From NCBI GenBank assembly GCA_018873245.2, contig JAEMBT020000001.1, positions 186,001-250,000 of the forward strand: a stretch of 64,000 nucleotides of DNA. The letters are read 5' to 3'. Made by a program: the position numbers and the translations under genes. Positions 38,801 to 51,000 of this stretch are shown one piece after another; position 1 is the stretch's first letter, and each line of letters opens with the position of its first letter. This DNA is from Archegozetes longisetosus (Eukaryota > Arthropoda > Arachnida > Sarcoptiformes > Trhypochthoniidae). The notes under the pieces are model-generated. The model saw only the letters and a program-made list of their open reading frames with translations. It searched no databases and had not been told where the DNA came from.

Positions 38801-39005
38801 GAGGAAATCATGCATACGTTAGTCGAGTGTTTGAACTTTAGAGTGGAAAGTTATGCAACTCAAAACATGCCTTATTCTAGTTTAGTTTTTAACATTGAAG
38901 CCAATGCTTACATTCCTTAATATAATTTTGTTATCCCTATAATTGTTTAATATTTTTGATTATTCAATATTTTTGGTCATATTTAGAGCAAAGATATAGT
39001 TAATA
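35849..39005. other. Intergenic region before HMBS
   Basis: No supportable exon. An 88-codon open frame on the - strand (36083-36349) has scattered Cys and His but no family I recognise. A slightly less AT-rich patch at 36590-36740 contains a tRNA A-box-like string but no B box. Confidence 0.4.
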
Positions 39006-41093
39006 ATGTCTTCAAATTCAAATATAAAAAAGCAAACGGAAGACAACTGTTCGCAATCAATATCTTTGGTCACACAGAACAGTGATAATAATGAAAGTAA
39101 TACGAATAGTGAATTAATTGACGTGAGAGTTGGCTCGCGGAAAAGTAAACTGGCCTTAATTCAAACTGAATTCGTAATCAAACTGTTAACTCATTTCTAT
39201 GGAAGTGAAAAATTGAATTTTGTTATCAAAACAATGACTACAACAGGTGACAACATTCTAGATATTCCGCTCTCAAAGATCGGAGAAAAAGCTTTATTTA
39301 CGCGTGAATTAGAACAAGAACTCATCGACAATAAAATCGATTTTATTGTTCACTCGCTAAAGGACTTGCCTACGAGTCTTCCGAACGGTTGCTGTATCGC
39401 AGCCATAACCAAGTAATCACAATTGTTTATCATTATGAAATATTTAGTTTTTCTAATTTTTTCCCAATCATTTTTATTTTCTAAATGAAATATTTCTCTA
39501 AAACAGATGTTTCTCTAAAAATGTCGATACTTTTGTTCGTCCATCAGAATGAGTGATTGATCGCAACAATTGTTGTAGTATTAGACGCTTCAAACTTGAT
39601 GAGCTTCAAACTATCACTCTATCACTAAAGCTATCATTCAATGTTTCAGTTATCAATACTCTATCAAAAACATTGATTAGCATTGATTGAACTATTTCTA
39701 AAATTGATTCTCAAACGTTGATGTATTGACAACCTGTTGATTGCATGTAGTCGAGGTGATCACTCGAACCGTTAGACTTTTTTTCCATCATTATTACATT
39801 TCAATACAAGTAATGAGAACATGAATAATAAATTAATGAAACCGATAAATCAATTCAAATACATAGTAATCATTAATTGAGAATATTTTTGGTAGTCTCT
39901 CCTCTAAACAATCAAAGCTCAGGTCAAACAATTCACACAATTACTGAAAATAAGGTAATGAACAAATGGCATAACTGTTAATATCGCTCTTTTTAAACCG
40001 TGTTTCGCTTCACTTCTAACTGATTTTAATTGAAATTGCCTTATTAGCCATTACTTTGTATCAAATCATTCGTCTTATTGATTGTATTGCGAGAAGTTTT
40101 ATGAAATTTGAGCACAAACTGAAACTCTATATTGTTTTTTCAGTGATCATTTCTTAATATTTTAATATTACTTTTAATTTGCAAAATACCAACTTTCAAA
40201 TTGTTAACTAAACAAGTCTTGGTAACTTCTATCATGTCTCCATATTTTTATATAACTTTGATAGCTTGAAAATTAACGTTTTTTAAACAAAACTTTTTGA
40301 TAGACGCGAAGATCCTTCGGATGCTTTGGTACTAAAAGAAGGCCTAAAACTTGAAAATCCTATTGATATCCTAAGTTCATGTGATGAAAGATCAGATCCA
40401 GTGACTATTGGCACATCTTCACTCAGGCGTATTGCACAATTAAAGCGTTTAAATCCTAATATAAAAATAGCTGACATCAGAGGAAATTTAAACACTCGTA
40501 TATCAAAACTCGATAATGAAAACTCTTCATATTCAGCATTAATCCTCGCATCCGCTGGTCTTAAAAGAGCTGACTATGGTAACCGTATATCAAAGCGACT
40601 ATTAGATAATTGGTATTACGCTGTAGGCCAGGGGGCACTTGCCATCGAGTGCAGAACCAATGATGAGACTATCATCGATTTGTTGAGACCAATAGTTGAC
40701 GCGAAGACCACTTTCGAATGTTTAGCAGAGCGTACTTTTATGCAACAATTAGAAGGAGGATGTTCTGTACCTATTGGTGTCAAATGCAGTTGGAATCAAG
40801 ACAATTGCGATGATAGCGAAAGTTTGTCACTATTAACACTCGATGGTATTGTTCTGAGTTTAGATGGCCTCAGAAAAGTACAAAATAAACTGACTTTGGA
40901 TCTAAATCAAACACTGGTGGCAGATATTGACAATCCTTCGACTAGTAATTATACAGGAATAGCAATCGATGGCATGAGTAAAGACAATTTAATGAATAAG
41001 TTTAAGAATAGTGCAATACTCGGCTACAAGTTGGCACAAAGTTTATTGGAATTGGGGGCCAAAGAAATACTTAACAATATTAGACAAACATGA
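39006..41093 (+). CDS. HMBS: Hydroxymethylbilane synthase (porphobilinogen deaminase)
   Basis: Two coding exons, 39006-39412 and 40304-41093, split inside a Lys codon (AA|A) by an 891-bp GT-AG intron; 398 residues in all, against about 360 in man. The enzyme condenses four porphobilinogen units to hydroxymethylbilane in the cytosol, the third step of haem synthesis. Landmarks: [67 protein letters not shown] and [10 protein letters not shown]. Cys289 in the last motif (codon at 40761-40763) is the dipyrromethane attachment residue. The excess length is mainly a polar Ser/Asn-rich N-terminus of about 38 residues and small loops in the C-terminal domain. All expected motifs are intact, so it should be functional. 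It converges on CAND1, with 491 bases between the stop codons. Confidence 0.95.
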
Positions 41094-41584
41094 ATTTAGT
41101 TTAATTTGCTGAGTTTGGTGACTCGAGTCAATCACACACTTTTGTTGCTCAATATTGACTTTTAGATAAGGATTAGATAAACAATTGTAGGCAAAACAAA
41201 TATCCTTTTCTTTGTTTATTGACTTCAGATTTTTTATCGTAGAGTTATATTTAAATTTATTTAGTTTTATTTTGATATTGGCGTTCTGGAAATGATTAAT
41301 CCTATGGGATGTGTTCTAAAGGTGGTCTTGTTCAAGGATCTACAGCTTAACAATCATTTTAAAATATCTCGCAGGTTTCCGTCTGTTTCCTCTCCTGAAA
41401 AAGCCTTTTGTTAAAATCAATTAAGAAATTTACGTATGAAATACAAATTAGTAAATCAATGAATAATTTATGTATAAGTATATCAAACACTTTAACGCGT
41501 ATTTAAATTAAATTACAAGCTATTATTGTTAAGAGTTTTGAAAATTTTGAGAATGAAAATTAATGTTTTACAAGATCTCAAATT
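41094..41584. other. Shared 3' region between convergent HMBS and CAND1
   Basis: Both genes end into this 491-base gap. TTTATT at 41215-41220 gives a - strand AATAAA for CAND1, which would place its 3' UTR across most of the gap and opposite the HMBS 3' UTR. I see no canonical AATAAA for HMBS. Confidence 0.4.
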
Positions 41585-44500
41585 TCAGTTTATTTCCATT
41601 GGAGAAATATCATTTGAAACAGTCGAATCCTTTTGAATTGTTTCGTAAAGTATCATTAGATCCGGTGTTGTCTTGATTTGGGATAAAAAGTCCGTCATCA
41701 GTAGATTTTTATCTTACGGAGAAAAATTTAGATAATAGCTCAATCAGTTTCAAGTCAAACTTGTATAATTTCATACCAGCGTCAGGAATAGTGAGTAATG
41801 CTAAGAATGCTCTCATGGCTGATCTCTTGAGTTCGTCCTGCTTTTCAAATTCTTGTTTGACAGCGTTGGCCTTAACCTTGCTGACACATGTTCCTTTCAA
41901 GGGTTCCACTAATCGCTCTAAACCTATCATTTAATAGATAGAAATATTATCAGTTTTCATAATTCAATCGATAGTAATTAGAATAAGTGTTAGCGTACGT
42001 TGCAAAATAGCAGAAGGGCACAGAGTCGAAAGTCGAACTAACATCAAATATGTAAGCATTTTAATGTCGTAGTGATCACGTAAACCGTCCTCAACGTGAT
42101 TGAGAAACTCGAAAATGTCAATTCTATCGAGACAAGAATCCAATAAAGTGTACATGCATTCGAAGGCAGCTTTTCTTATATCAAGTCCGTCGTCAACAGT
42201 GTGTTTGAATGGACCCATTTCTACTTCACGAATCAACTCTTTCTATTGAATCAGAGACATAATGCATTTTAAATTAATAATCAGAAGAACAATTTTGGTA
42301 GATTGGAGACATGAGACATACCCTGACTTTAGTTTCATTATATAGTTGAGGTAAGATAGAGTCGAGTAAATCTCTTATGAGTGAAGGCTTATTGTGAGCC
42401 GCAGAGTTGAAAGCCACTAAAGCGACTCGTCTCACATTGATATCAGGATCCTGTAACGTCTTTAAGAATTCTCCGATCGAGTTTCGTAGCAAAGGGTCAA
42501 TTTTTTGTGGTTGATCTGAAATCGTGAACTTCATGGCTGTGACAACTGTGCTTCTGGCCAATGGAGATTCCGAACCCAAATAATTTTGAAGTCGTGGCAA
42601 AAGTGTGACGGGATCTATTAAAGTGAGTTTTCCTAAACATTCTGCCACAACGTTTCTCGTTCCTTCTTCTGGACATTCACAGTGATTGAGCAACAATTTC
42701 CAAATAGAATCCAAGTGCGGTTCAAGCAATTGGATCATTGCTGGATTCGCTGATAGACAACTTATTATTTCTTTCAATGAATGCAGTAATAGATATTGTC
42801 TTTTTTGTCTGTTTTCAATTTCTACCAAAACGAAAGGCAGATATTCGCCTAAGTTGCCAACACTAACACTTCCCAGACAGAAAGAGGCTGCAGATTTCAC
42901 TTCTTCGCTCGAAGAGTTAAATGACTCCATTATTACATCTTTTAGATCCTTAACGAAACTCAAATCAACACTTTTGCCGATCTCTCCGATGGCCAGTAAA
43001 GTAAACAGTTGGATGGTATCTGAATCTCTATGATTTCTAATGTTTGTCAACAACTGACGCACAGAATTGATGGCACGCTTCTCATCGATTATAGAGATGG
43101 CAGACATGCATTTGGCAATCGAATGATATGCCTGTTTATGTAAATTCAACGTCTGGTTACGATTCGGATTAATAATTGGTTGAGTCAGACGTAACACTAG
43201 TTCTTCGTAGTCCAGGCCTGGAAAACTGTTTTGAACGATCGCTTGAAAGAATTCAAGCATTGAATTCAAAGCACTTCCTTGTAGTAAAGGAGATCGAACT
43301 AATATCAGTGCTTCAGGTAGTATTGTTTGCGGTATTATTGCCAAAAATGCCATATGTGATCGTATCAGAGATGTCAACATATTCAATGTTAACTGAAAAT
43401 TATTAAAATTAAACCTTTTAAGTTCAAGTTTCAAGACTAATCACTGAGAGCTCAAAAGAGACTGATAAAGAAAAGCATGAATTGAAAGCAAAGCACCAAA
43501 AGAGTATTTTACTGACTTGTGATATATGTAAATCACTTTCGTTAATAAGTGGTGGTACTTCATTCAAAATTATGCCAATTGTCTCAGGACTTAAATATTC
43601 GCCTAAAATTGATAAACAATAAGATCAAAATCTATTCAAATAGAATAACATGGGAAAACTTACTGTAATTTTTGACCAAAGTATCGATTAATACAAGTGT
43701 GCTCAATTTGAGAGCCCTTTGATTCTTCCTTAAAAATGATGCCAATACTGGAAATGCTTCCGGTAATAAGGGATTCAAATCCAATTTGAACTCTGAGCTA
43801 ATAATAGAAAAGTTTCAAACTTAATGTTGAGAATTTAAAATAAATTTTCATAATGTGCTTAAAAACCTGGCAATTTTGGTAATGGCCTTAACACAAGTGA
43901 GTCGTGTTATTTCGTTTCTCAAACGATCCAATAGTAATGGAAGACTAGTTCGGAGTTCAGAATGCATCTTATCTCCAAATGTGCTAATTATTTGTCCCAT
44001 ACATGTAATCGCTCTCTCTTTGACTTCTTGATCAATATCAGCAGCTTTTAGTTTAATTAAAGTGCACTCATATATTGGAGCCACATGTGGCTGGAAATTG
44101 AAATCTGTTGAACCTTTAAATGTTCACAAAACAGATATAAAAATCCTTCAAATAGATGGACTCAATTAGAACTCACTTGTCGGTCGAATAACCCTTATAA
44201 TTTGTGTCAATACAAGCAGAGCTTCGGATGTTATCTTGTAGAAAGAATCTGCCACTGCGTTAATAATCGCAGGCAATAGTATGTGAACGTGTTTATGAAA
44301 TACTTCCGGATTGTGAGTCTTGAGCAGAACATTCAAGAAGGCGAGTGTATCGATCTTCATGTTAGAACTTGAGTTCTTGTCACTAAATTTAAGTTATTTG
44401 ATTCAATTTTCGATCAATCAAACTTTTAATAATACCTTAAAGAATATAGAATTCCAGGTATAAGATTTGAGACATGATCAGTGAGAGCGCCAGGCAGTAC

Positions 44501-46690
44501 GTGCACTAATTCAGTCAACAGTAAAAACGAACTCTGACGCGTTTTAATACTCTTTTCTCTCAATTGTTTGTGCAAAGACTTGACAATCGAAGGCACCTGT
44601 TCTCGCAAAATTGCAGTCACATTCTCGGAATAATGCAACGAGTTGTCGTAACCTGTTGCGGTTCCGATAACCGTACGCGTTTGTTTCAACAATGCTATGT
44701 ATGCGTTAAATACGTCCACTTTTACATTCTCTTCTCTTTCTGTTGAAAAAAAATTCAAACTCAGATGGGTCAGTACATGAGCTTCAATACTGACTATTTC
44801 TTTGCTACAAACTTAAACCATATTCACATAAATCATAGTTAAAAACTTGCCCTTATATCTTGATATCAATTCTAGCGAAACTTTTCGATAAAACTCGACA
44901 ATCATGTCATGTCTGGTTGAAATAAGGGCTTCGAGTGCTTTAGCAGAGGATCGCCTCACTTTCCAACTCATATCGTCATCATCACTGTATTCATCATTAC
45001 TATCTCCGTCTTCGTCTTCATTATCCATTTCCATGTCTTCATCATCCATATCGTCGTCATCATAATTATAATTTGGATCATAACATATGTATTTCAAGCA
45101 AACATTTATGATCTGAGGAATAGATTAAAAAGATTAAAACAGATTTCTTAATAACTGAAGCAGGATATGAGCACATGAACGTACAGTTGAGACATGAGGC
45201 GATATCTCTTTAGGACAACGACGAACGAATGATTCAAACGCTTGAATACAATATTCTTTGAGTTCATCATCTTCTGAATTACAATATTTTACAATTAAAG
45301 GCATGACTCTTTCCAAGTTTTCGCCAAATCTATGACCCGCTTGTCTGCTAATAGCTGCAATGCATTGAATATATGTCTTAGCAGTTGAATCGCTGGCATT
45401 TCTGCTCAATTCTTCGAGAAGAAACTCAATAACCCTGACATATAGTGGTTGACTGCAACACATCGTTAGGTAACTGATTGCTGTTATGGCTCTCTTGCGA
45501 ACTGCAAGACGTTGACTCAACAATTGAGGAATGAGTGCGTCTTGAATGTTTGCGTGAAATGAAACCAAAAGTGCACCAAAACGATTAAGTAAATCTGACA
45601 ATATTTCAAGCGCTTCCAATTGAATGGTCACGTCATCGTGCTTTCGACACATACAAAAATACAAGATAAACAATTAGTTCAACTAAGGCAATCAAAAGCG
45701 GAGCTTCGCTGTTTTTTAACAGATATGTTTTTAATATTACATTAATAAGTAAATTTTAACAGATTACTTCAATTTATACTCAAATAAATGTTTTGAAAGT
45801 AGTTTTAGAATTTAGTGACATCTTTTTAAATCTAATGCTGTGTAGAATTCATTAAAATTTCAGAATAGTTTTTATATTTCTATATTCCTACTAATAACTT
45901 ATTATTAATTTGATTGAATCTAAAATTACTTCATTTTATGATTTTTTGAATTAACTTTCAATATAGTGTTACAAAAAGTGCTATTATTTTGATAAATTAA
46001 CAAATGACAGTTTGTTACAAATACCTGTGAAATAGCATTGGCTAAACGTCCTGTAATTCTTTTGCAAATGGTTGAGACCAAACTCGTAGAGCTAGGTGAC
46101 AATTCAGCGATCACTGTTTTAAGACCAATACTGGATATATCTCTGAGTTGTTCGTTGTTGGAGATCATATTTGTGCACAAAGTGTCGACTATTGTCTCTA
46201 CTTGTATCTCCTTTACTTTATTGACAAGTGGACCCAAACTATTGATTCAGATATAAAAATTGAATGACCAAATCATATTTCAACAAAATTGATTAGTTAT
46301 ATTATGGTAAAGGCATATTGAAAATGACCTATCTACTTGGCATATAATTATATGCAAATCTGAACGTTATAAACTATTAAACAATTCAAATAAATTTAAA
46401 CCATTTGACAGCCAGGTTCTGGACTTCTCCGTTCTTGTCTTCCAATAATTTCAATAGCATTCTGACCACTTTCTTCTCGCAATCATCGTCTAATTTGATC
46501 GAATCTTTTTGCAATTCTGACATCAAGTCATTTGTGGCCATAAAACGAAAGTCTTTGTCCGTCGATGTCATCTTTATATTTATTTAAATAAGTAGAAAAT
46601 AATTAATTAAAAAATCAAAATATGAAAACGATAAACAAGCATACAAACCTTTTCCAGTAAGTTTGAGATGTGATACGAAACTGAAGTCAT
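41585..46690 (-). CDS. CAND1: Cullin-associated NEDD8-dissociated protein 1 (complete, 14 exons)
   Basis: Exons in order of translation: 46649-46690, 46402-46571, 46025-46238, 45185-45640, 44851-45112, 44436-44739, 44177-44382, 43867-44104, 43664-43797, 43517-43602, 42322-43392, 41999-42242, 41777-41923 and 41585-41712. They join in frame to 1233 residues, against 1230 in man. CAND1 is an all-HEAT-repeat protein that wraps non-neddylated cullin-RBX1 and exchanges substrate receptors of SCF-type ligases. Highly conserved blocks include [29 protein letters not shown] after an Asp/Glu run, [45 protein letters not shown] and [19 protein letters not shown]. The acidic stretch, about residues 315-350, is also a family trait. 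The intron after exon 5 has a GC donor (AAGG|GCAAGT). No broken exon is seen. Confidence 0.97.
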
Positions 46691-47824
46691 TTTCGATATT
46701 ATATTCAACAACTCTACAAATATATTATTATTATTAGTTTCAATTCAATTTAAATTATATCCAAATAATTCACATCTAATTCATTTTTATACTGATTATT
46801 GCAAATTATTTCATCAAAATACAATTAAAAAATTTAATTAAAAAATTTAAAAAATGAAATTAAAAAGTAAAATTAAAAATCTTAATGTTTATAATCGGAA
46901 TATTTAAGGAAACAGCTCACTATTTTCTACTTACATTTAATATATTTGAATCAATTGCTAGTTTATCATTAGTTATGGTAACGTCAACGTAAAAAGAGTT
47001 TCAAATTGAATTTTGTCAATTTAATATTAAATTCAATTAAATACGAAATCAATTTTGCAGAAAACAAGTTGAAAACAAATCTTTTATTTGTTTCGTATTG
47101 CCATTGATATTAGAACTGATAGTAAAATCGAGTGCCGGCTCATATTTTTCTAAACGTTGTTCAACTTACCCCATATTAGTACCTTTTATGTGCCAATTTA
47201 CCACTCAAATATAACGAATATACGTATGTAAAAGTGTGTTTGTATTTACATAGTTAGCATTTTTCATACATTTATGAACACAAAGCATACTTGAACCATT
47301 GATTGGGCTAAGAGTTAGTCCTTTTATCATCAAAATTTGAATTCCATGTAATAAATGAACTAAAGTCTTTCAATTTAAACGATTAGAAAACAATATCTTT
47401 AGACTAAAAAATTGATTTAATCTAAGATAAAAGAAACTATGTTTAGGATTGTTAACCGTAAACTTTTAGGCCAAAGCATAACTTTATATTGAACTGAAGC
47501 AAACTTAACTTACAATCAGATACTAATACTGTTTTATGAATACATAGAATTAATGTTCAATAATTAAATGAATGACACAAACAATAAAAGTTATGCAACT
47601 TTATTATTCTGGAAATTGACAAGGTTTCACAAAATCTATCGATATCAATATGTTTATAATTGAAACTTTTGTTCCATAGTTAAAAGTAGCTGTAAGACAA
47701 TGCGAGTTGTGGACAAATAGCTGCAATTCAGAGGAATCAGATTATCAGTTCTTAGAATGAGTATTTGGTTAAAATTCTTTTCAGTTGATCACATTTTAGT
47801 CATACAGCAACTGACATATGAAAG

Positions 47825-47828
<4 letters not shown>
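46691..47828. other. CAND1 upstream region
   Basis: AT-rich 5' flank of CAND1, which lies in tandem with the kinase gene on the same strand. About 46800-46880 is a degenerate aattaaaaa run. No TATA/initiator pair is evident. Confidence 0.4.

Positions 47829-47915
<87 letters not shown>
47829..47915. repeat. Compound microsatellite (TG)n(AG)n
   Basis: About 22 uninterrupted TG units (47829-47872) run directly into about 21 AG units (47873-47915). Confidence 0.97.
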
Positions 47916-47918
<3 letters not shown>

Positions 47919-47976
47919 GTATAAAATGTACTATAATATAGTGTAGTATCAAAAGGTTCTAACATTTAAGTGAATA

Positions 47977-47982
47977 TTTATT
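47977..47982 (-). terminator. Polyadenylation signal of the PfkB kinase gene
   Basis: TTTATT on the + strand, AATAAA on the - strand, about 108 bases beyond the stop codon at 48091-48093. Confidence 0.45.
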
Positions 47983-48090
47983 CATAAAGTTATATACTTC
48001 ATTTATAAGTTATTACTAAGTGTTTAGTGCTTTTAAATGTGAACTTTGATGTATTGCAATCTCTTTCTCTCTTTTATAAACGGTTTCATA

Positions 48091-51000
48091 TTACTCGACA
48101 ATCTTAGTTCTAATGTCTAATGGAATTGCATTCGGCGACAGAAGTGATAGTTTTGCAGCTTTCAATCCAATTGACACTGATTGTGATAACGTTTTGTTGG
48201 CAATTAGTCCACTGATCATCGCTGACGCAAAACTGTCAATATATAAGTTGAAAACTAGATAAGAATCTTTTTGAAAGTAAACTCATATTGTTTCAACTAG
48301 ATTTACACTCGGTTCCAATAATATGTGTGATGATCTCGGATTAATCAGTGATAACTTTGGGAGCAAACTAAGGGTAACATATATAATCAAATATTGAAAT
48401 ATTAATATCATTGAGTTTTATTAATTAGTCATTGCAAATATATATTTCAAAGTTTTTACTCATACAAAAAATTCACATTTTATTCGAATAAAATATCAAC
48501 TTTATTATAAGCAATCAAACTTTTAGTCAAATTGAAAGTTTATATTTTTCAAATCTATTTGGTTAGTAAATGTGCATTAAAACTATTAGTCCGCATATAA
48601 AAGAAATAATTACTAATCCAGCCCTACAAACTTTACTCCTCACGCATCATCATGGGATGAGATGCTTACATATATTATTGGAACCGAGTGTACATAAGGA
48701 CTACAACTTAAGTGACTAGCTCAACATCAACATCATTGCTAAACATTAACGCCAGTTGTTTACTTAGAGTTATGTTGAGGCACAAATTTACACTCAAATT
48801 TTAGATAATGATTGCTATCAGATTTTCAGTCTATTAATATCATCTATCATTGAAAGGTTCGACTCGTTCTAATAACTGATTGAAAATTCAATACAAACCA
48901 ATCTCCAGCTCCGGAAACATTTATTATTCGATTTTCTAAGTTTTCTTGAGGAAAATGCATAACATTCAATTGAGAACTTGAACCAAACTAATCAAAAATA
49001 GAGCAAAAGTAGCTGTTCAAGGGTTCTGTTTAATTTGTATTTTGTTTGGTTATCCAACTTTTCTTACTTTGATTGAGTCAAAAAGTTGAGAATTAGGTGC
49101 GAGTTGTATGCAGTCGTTTTCCATTGCTCTCGAAACAACTAAAACCCCAAACTTGCCCAGAGTAATGATCATTGTATGAAAGTATATTTCCATCATTTGT
49201 TTAGCCATTTTCACGCAATTGTCAATTAGTGAATCGAGCGAAAGTAAATTTATATTTTCGGTTATCTGTTGTTCTCTTTTGAATAAATAATTTGCCATCG
49301 ATTCTAATTCATAATAATTCGGCGAAGCAAACATTAATGATCGATGATATTCAGTGGTCTCGAAAAATATTTTGGTAGACAGATTGATATCCGTTGGTTC
49401 ATACCATACTGTTAAGTAAGTTAAGTCAATTTATTTGAGTTCTTAAGCTTTGAAAAAGTTTGAAAATTGTTTTGTTGTTAATAAAGCTATTAATAAGTGA
49501 CAATTGAGCTGCGAAATCATAGTCTGTGCTTAACTTATTTACTGTTTCGTTTAAATTGATTCAAATAACTTGAAGTGATATGGAATTTGAATTTGAAATT
49601 GAAAAAGTTTGCACAAATTTTTCCAGAACAGGACAGTCGAATTCTAAGTATTGAATGACTGAGTTACAGGTAAACAGGTATGAAATAGGAGTTGACGTCA
49701 CACGCATTGAACAACAATAATGCTTTCAAATGGCAGTCAATTAATGGGCATTAGAAGGTGCGTTTCTATCATTGCGTTAATTAAGTTGAATGTATTCTGA
49801 GTGAATATGTTTAAGCAATCATTAGTAACTCACTAATACTATAAAACAATTGAAGCAGGACTAAAGATTATAGAAATGAAACAAAATGAGTTAAGCCATT
49901 ATAGAAAATAAACAGAATTTGAAGCGAACGTTTTCTTTATTCTTCCGTTATTGACCGTCAAAGTCGACCTAATTTTGCGAATATTTAACTAATATAATAA
50001 ATTTTAAAAAGAATGACAGACTTTATGAGAAAAGTGGCAGTTAAAGTGGACATCACCTCAGTACGTGCTGTCACTTACGCGGCAGTTTTCACATTTCTGA
50101 CCGCAATCTTCACAATAATAGCCTTCTCAACACCGAATTGGTTGGTAGCTGATGGTAAACAACCTGTTAAGAAGTTTGAACGTCTTGGACTATGGGAAGC
50201 GTGTTTTCATACATTTAGAGACACTAACTATTTCTATGATCGTGAATTTCGTGGATGCAAATGGCTTTTTGACGAAGACTATGCTTTCCTCTTGGACTTT
50301 TTAGAGCCGCGTATGTACTCAATTGTTAGCTCCTAATTCAATTCAGTTATTCTCTTATTTGATTGCTTACTTTGAAAACACAATTTTTTGTTTTTTCTAG
50401 CTTAAATCTAATCAATTTAGTATATATTTTAGAGCAATACATGCGGACAAAGTTTCAAAACATTTTTGACTCTCAATGTGCAATTTTACTGAACTTATAT
50501 TTAAACTTTATTTGAAATCATTTTGAGTTATATAAAATTTGAAGTGATTACTCTTTTTATTAGTCTGAATTGCATGCAAATAAGAACTGGTTTGATTCTT
50601 GATTTGATTGAGGTACAGCAGCCACCGTTTAAACTAAGAATAAAAGTTACTAATATGAATAACTTGATGAATCATAACGATTTTAACTCTTTAACCAATG
50701 TTAGCATTCCTTAGCATAATACGTGAAAAGAGTAGAAATCAGTTTAGTTTGTTTTTGAAAAACGGATATCGAGTTACAGTATATGAGTATGTGAACAACT
50801 AATACACCCCAAAAGGCAAAATAAAAGCTTTCAGATTAACTTTCATGAGCGTTTTCAAGGCATTCATCTGAAAAGTGAGACTTTAATCAAGATTTTATAA
50901 GTCAGTAAAACTGGAAACTTATTCAATTTCTATGCAACAATAACTTATATTGAAATAAGATTGTACGAAGCAAGACTTGCCATTGCTTTATAAGTGTTAC

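Noticed and set aside
42686-43406. + strand frames across CAND1 exon 11
   Set aside because: Shadows; the - strand is conserved CAND1 throughout.
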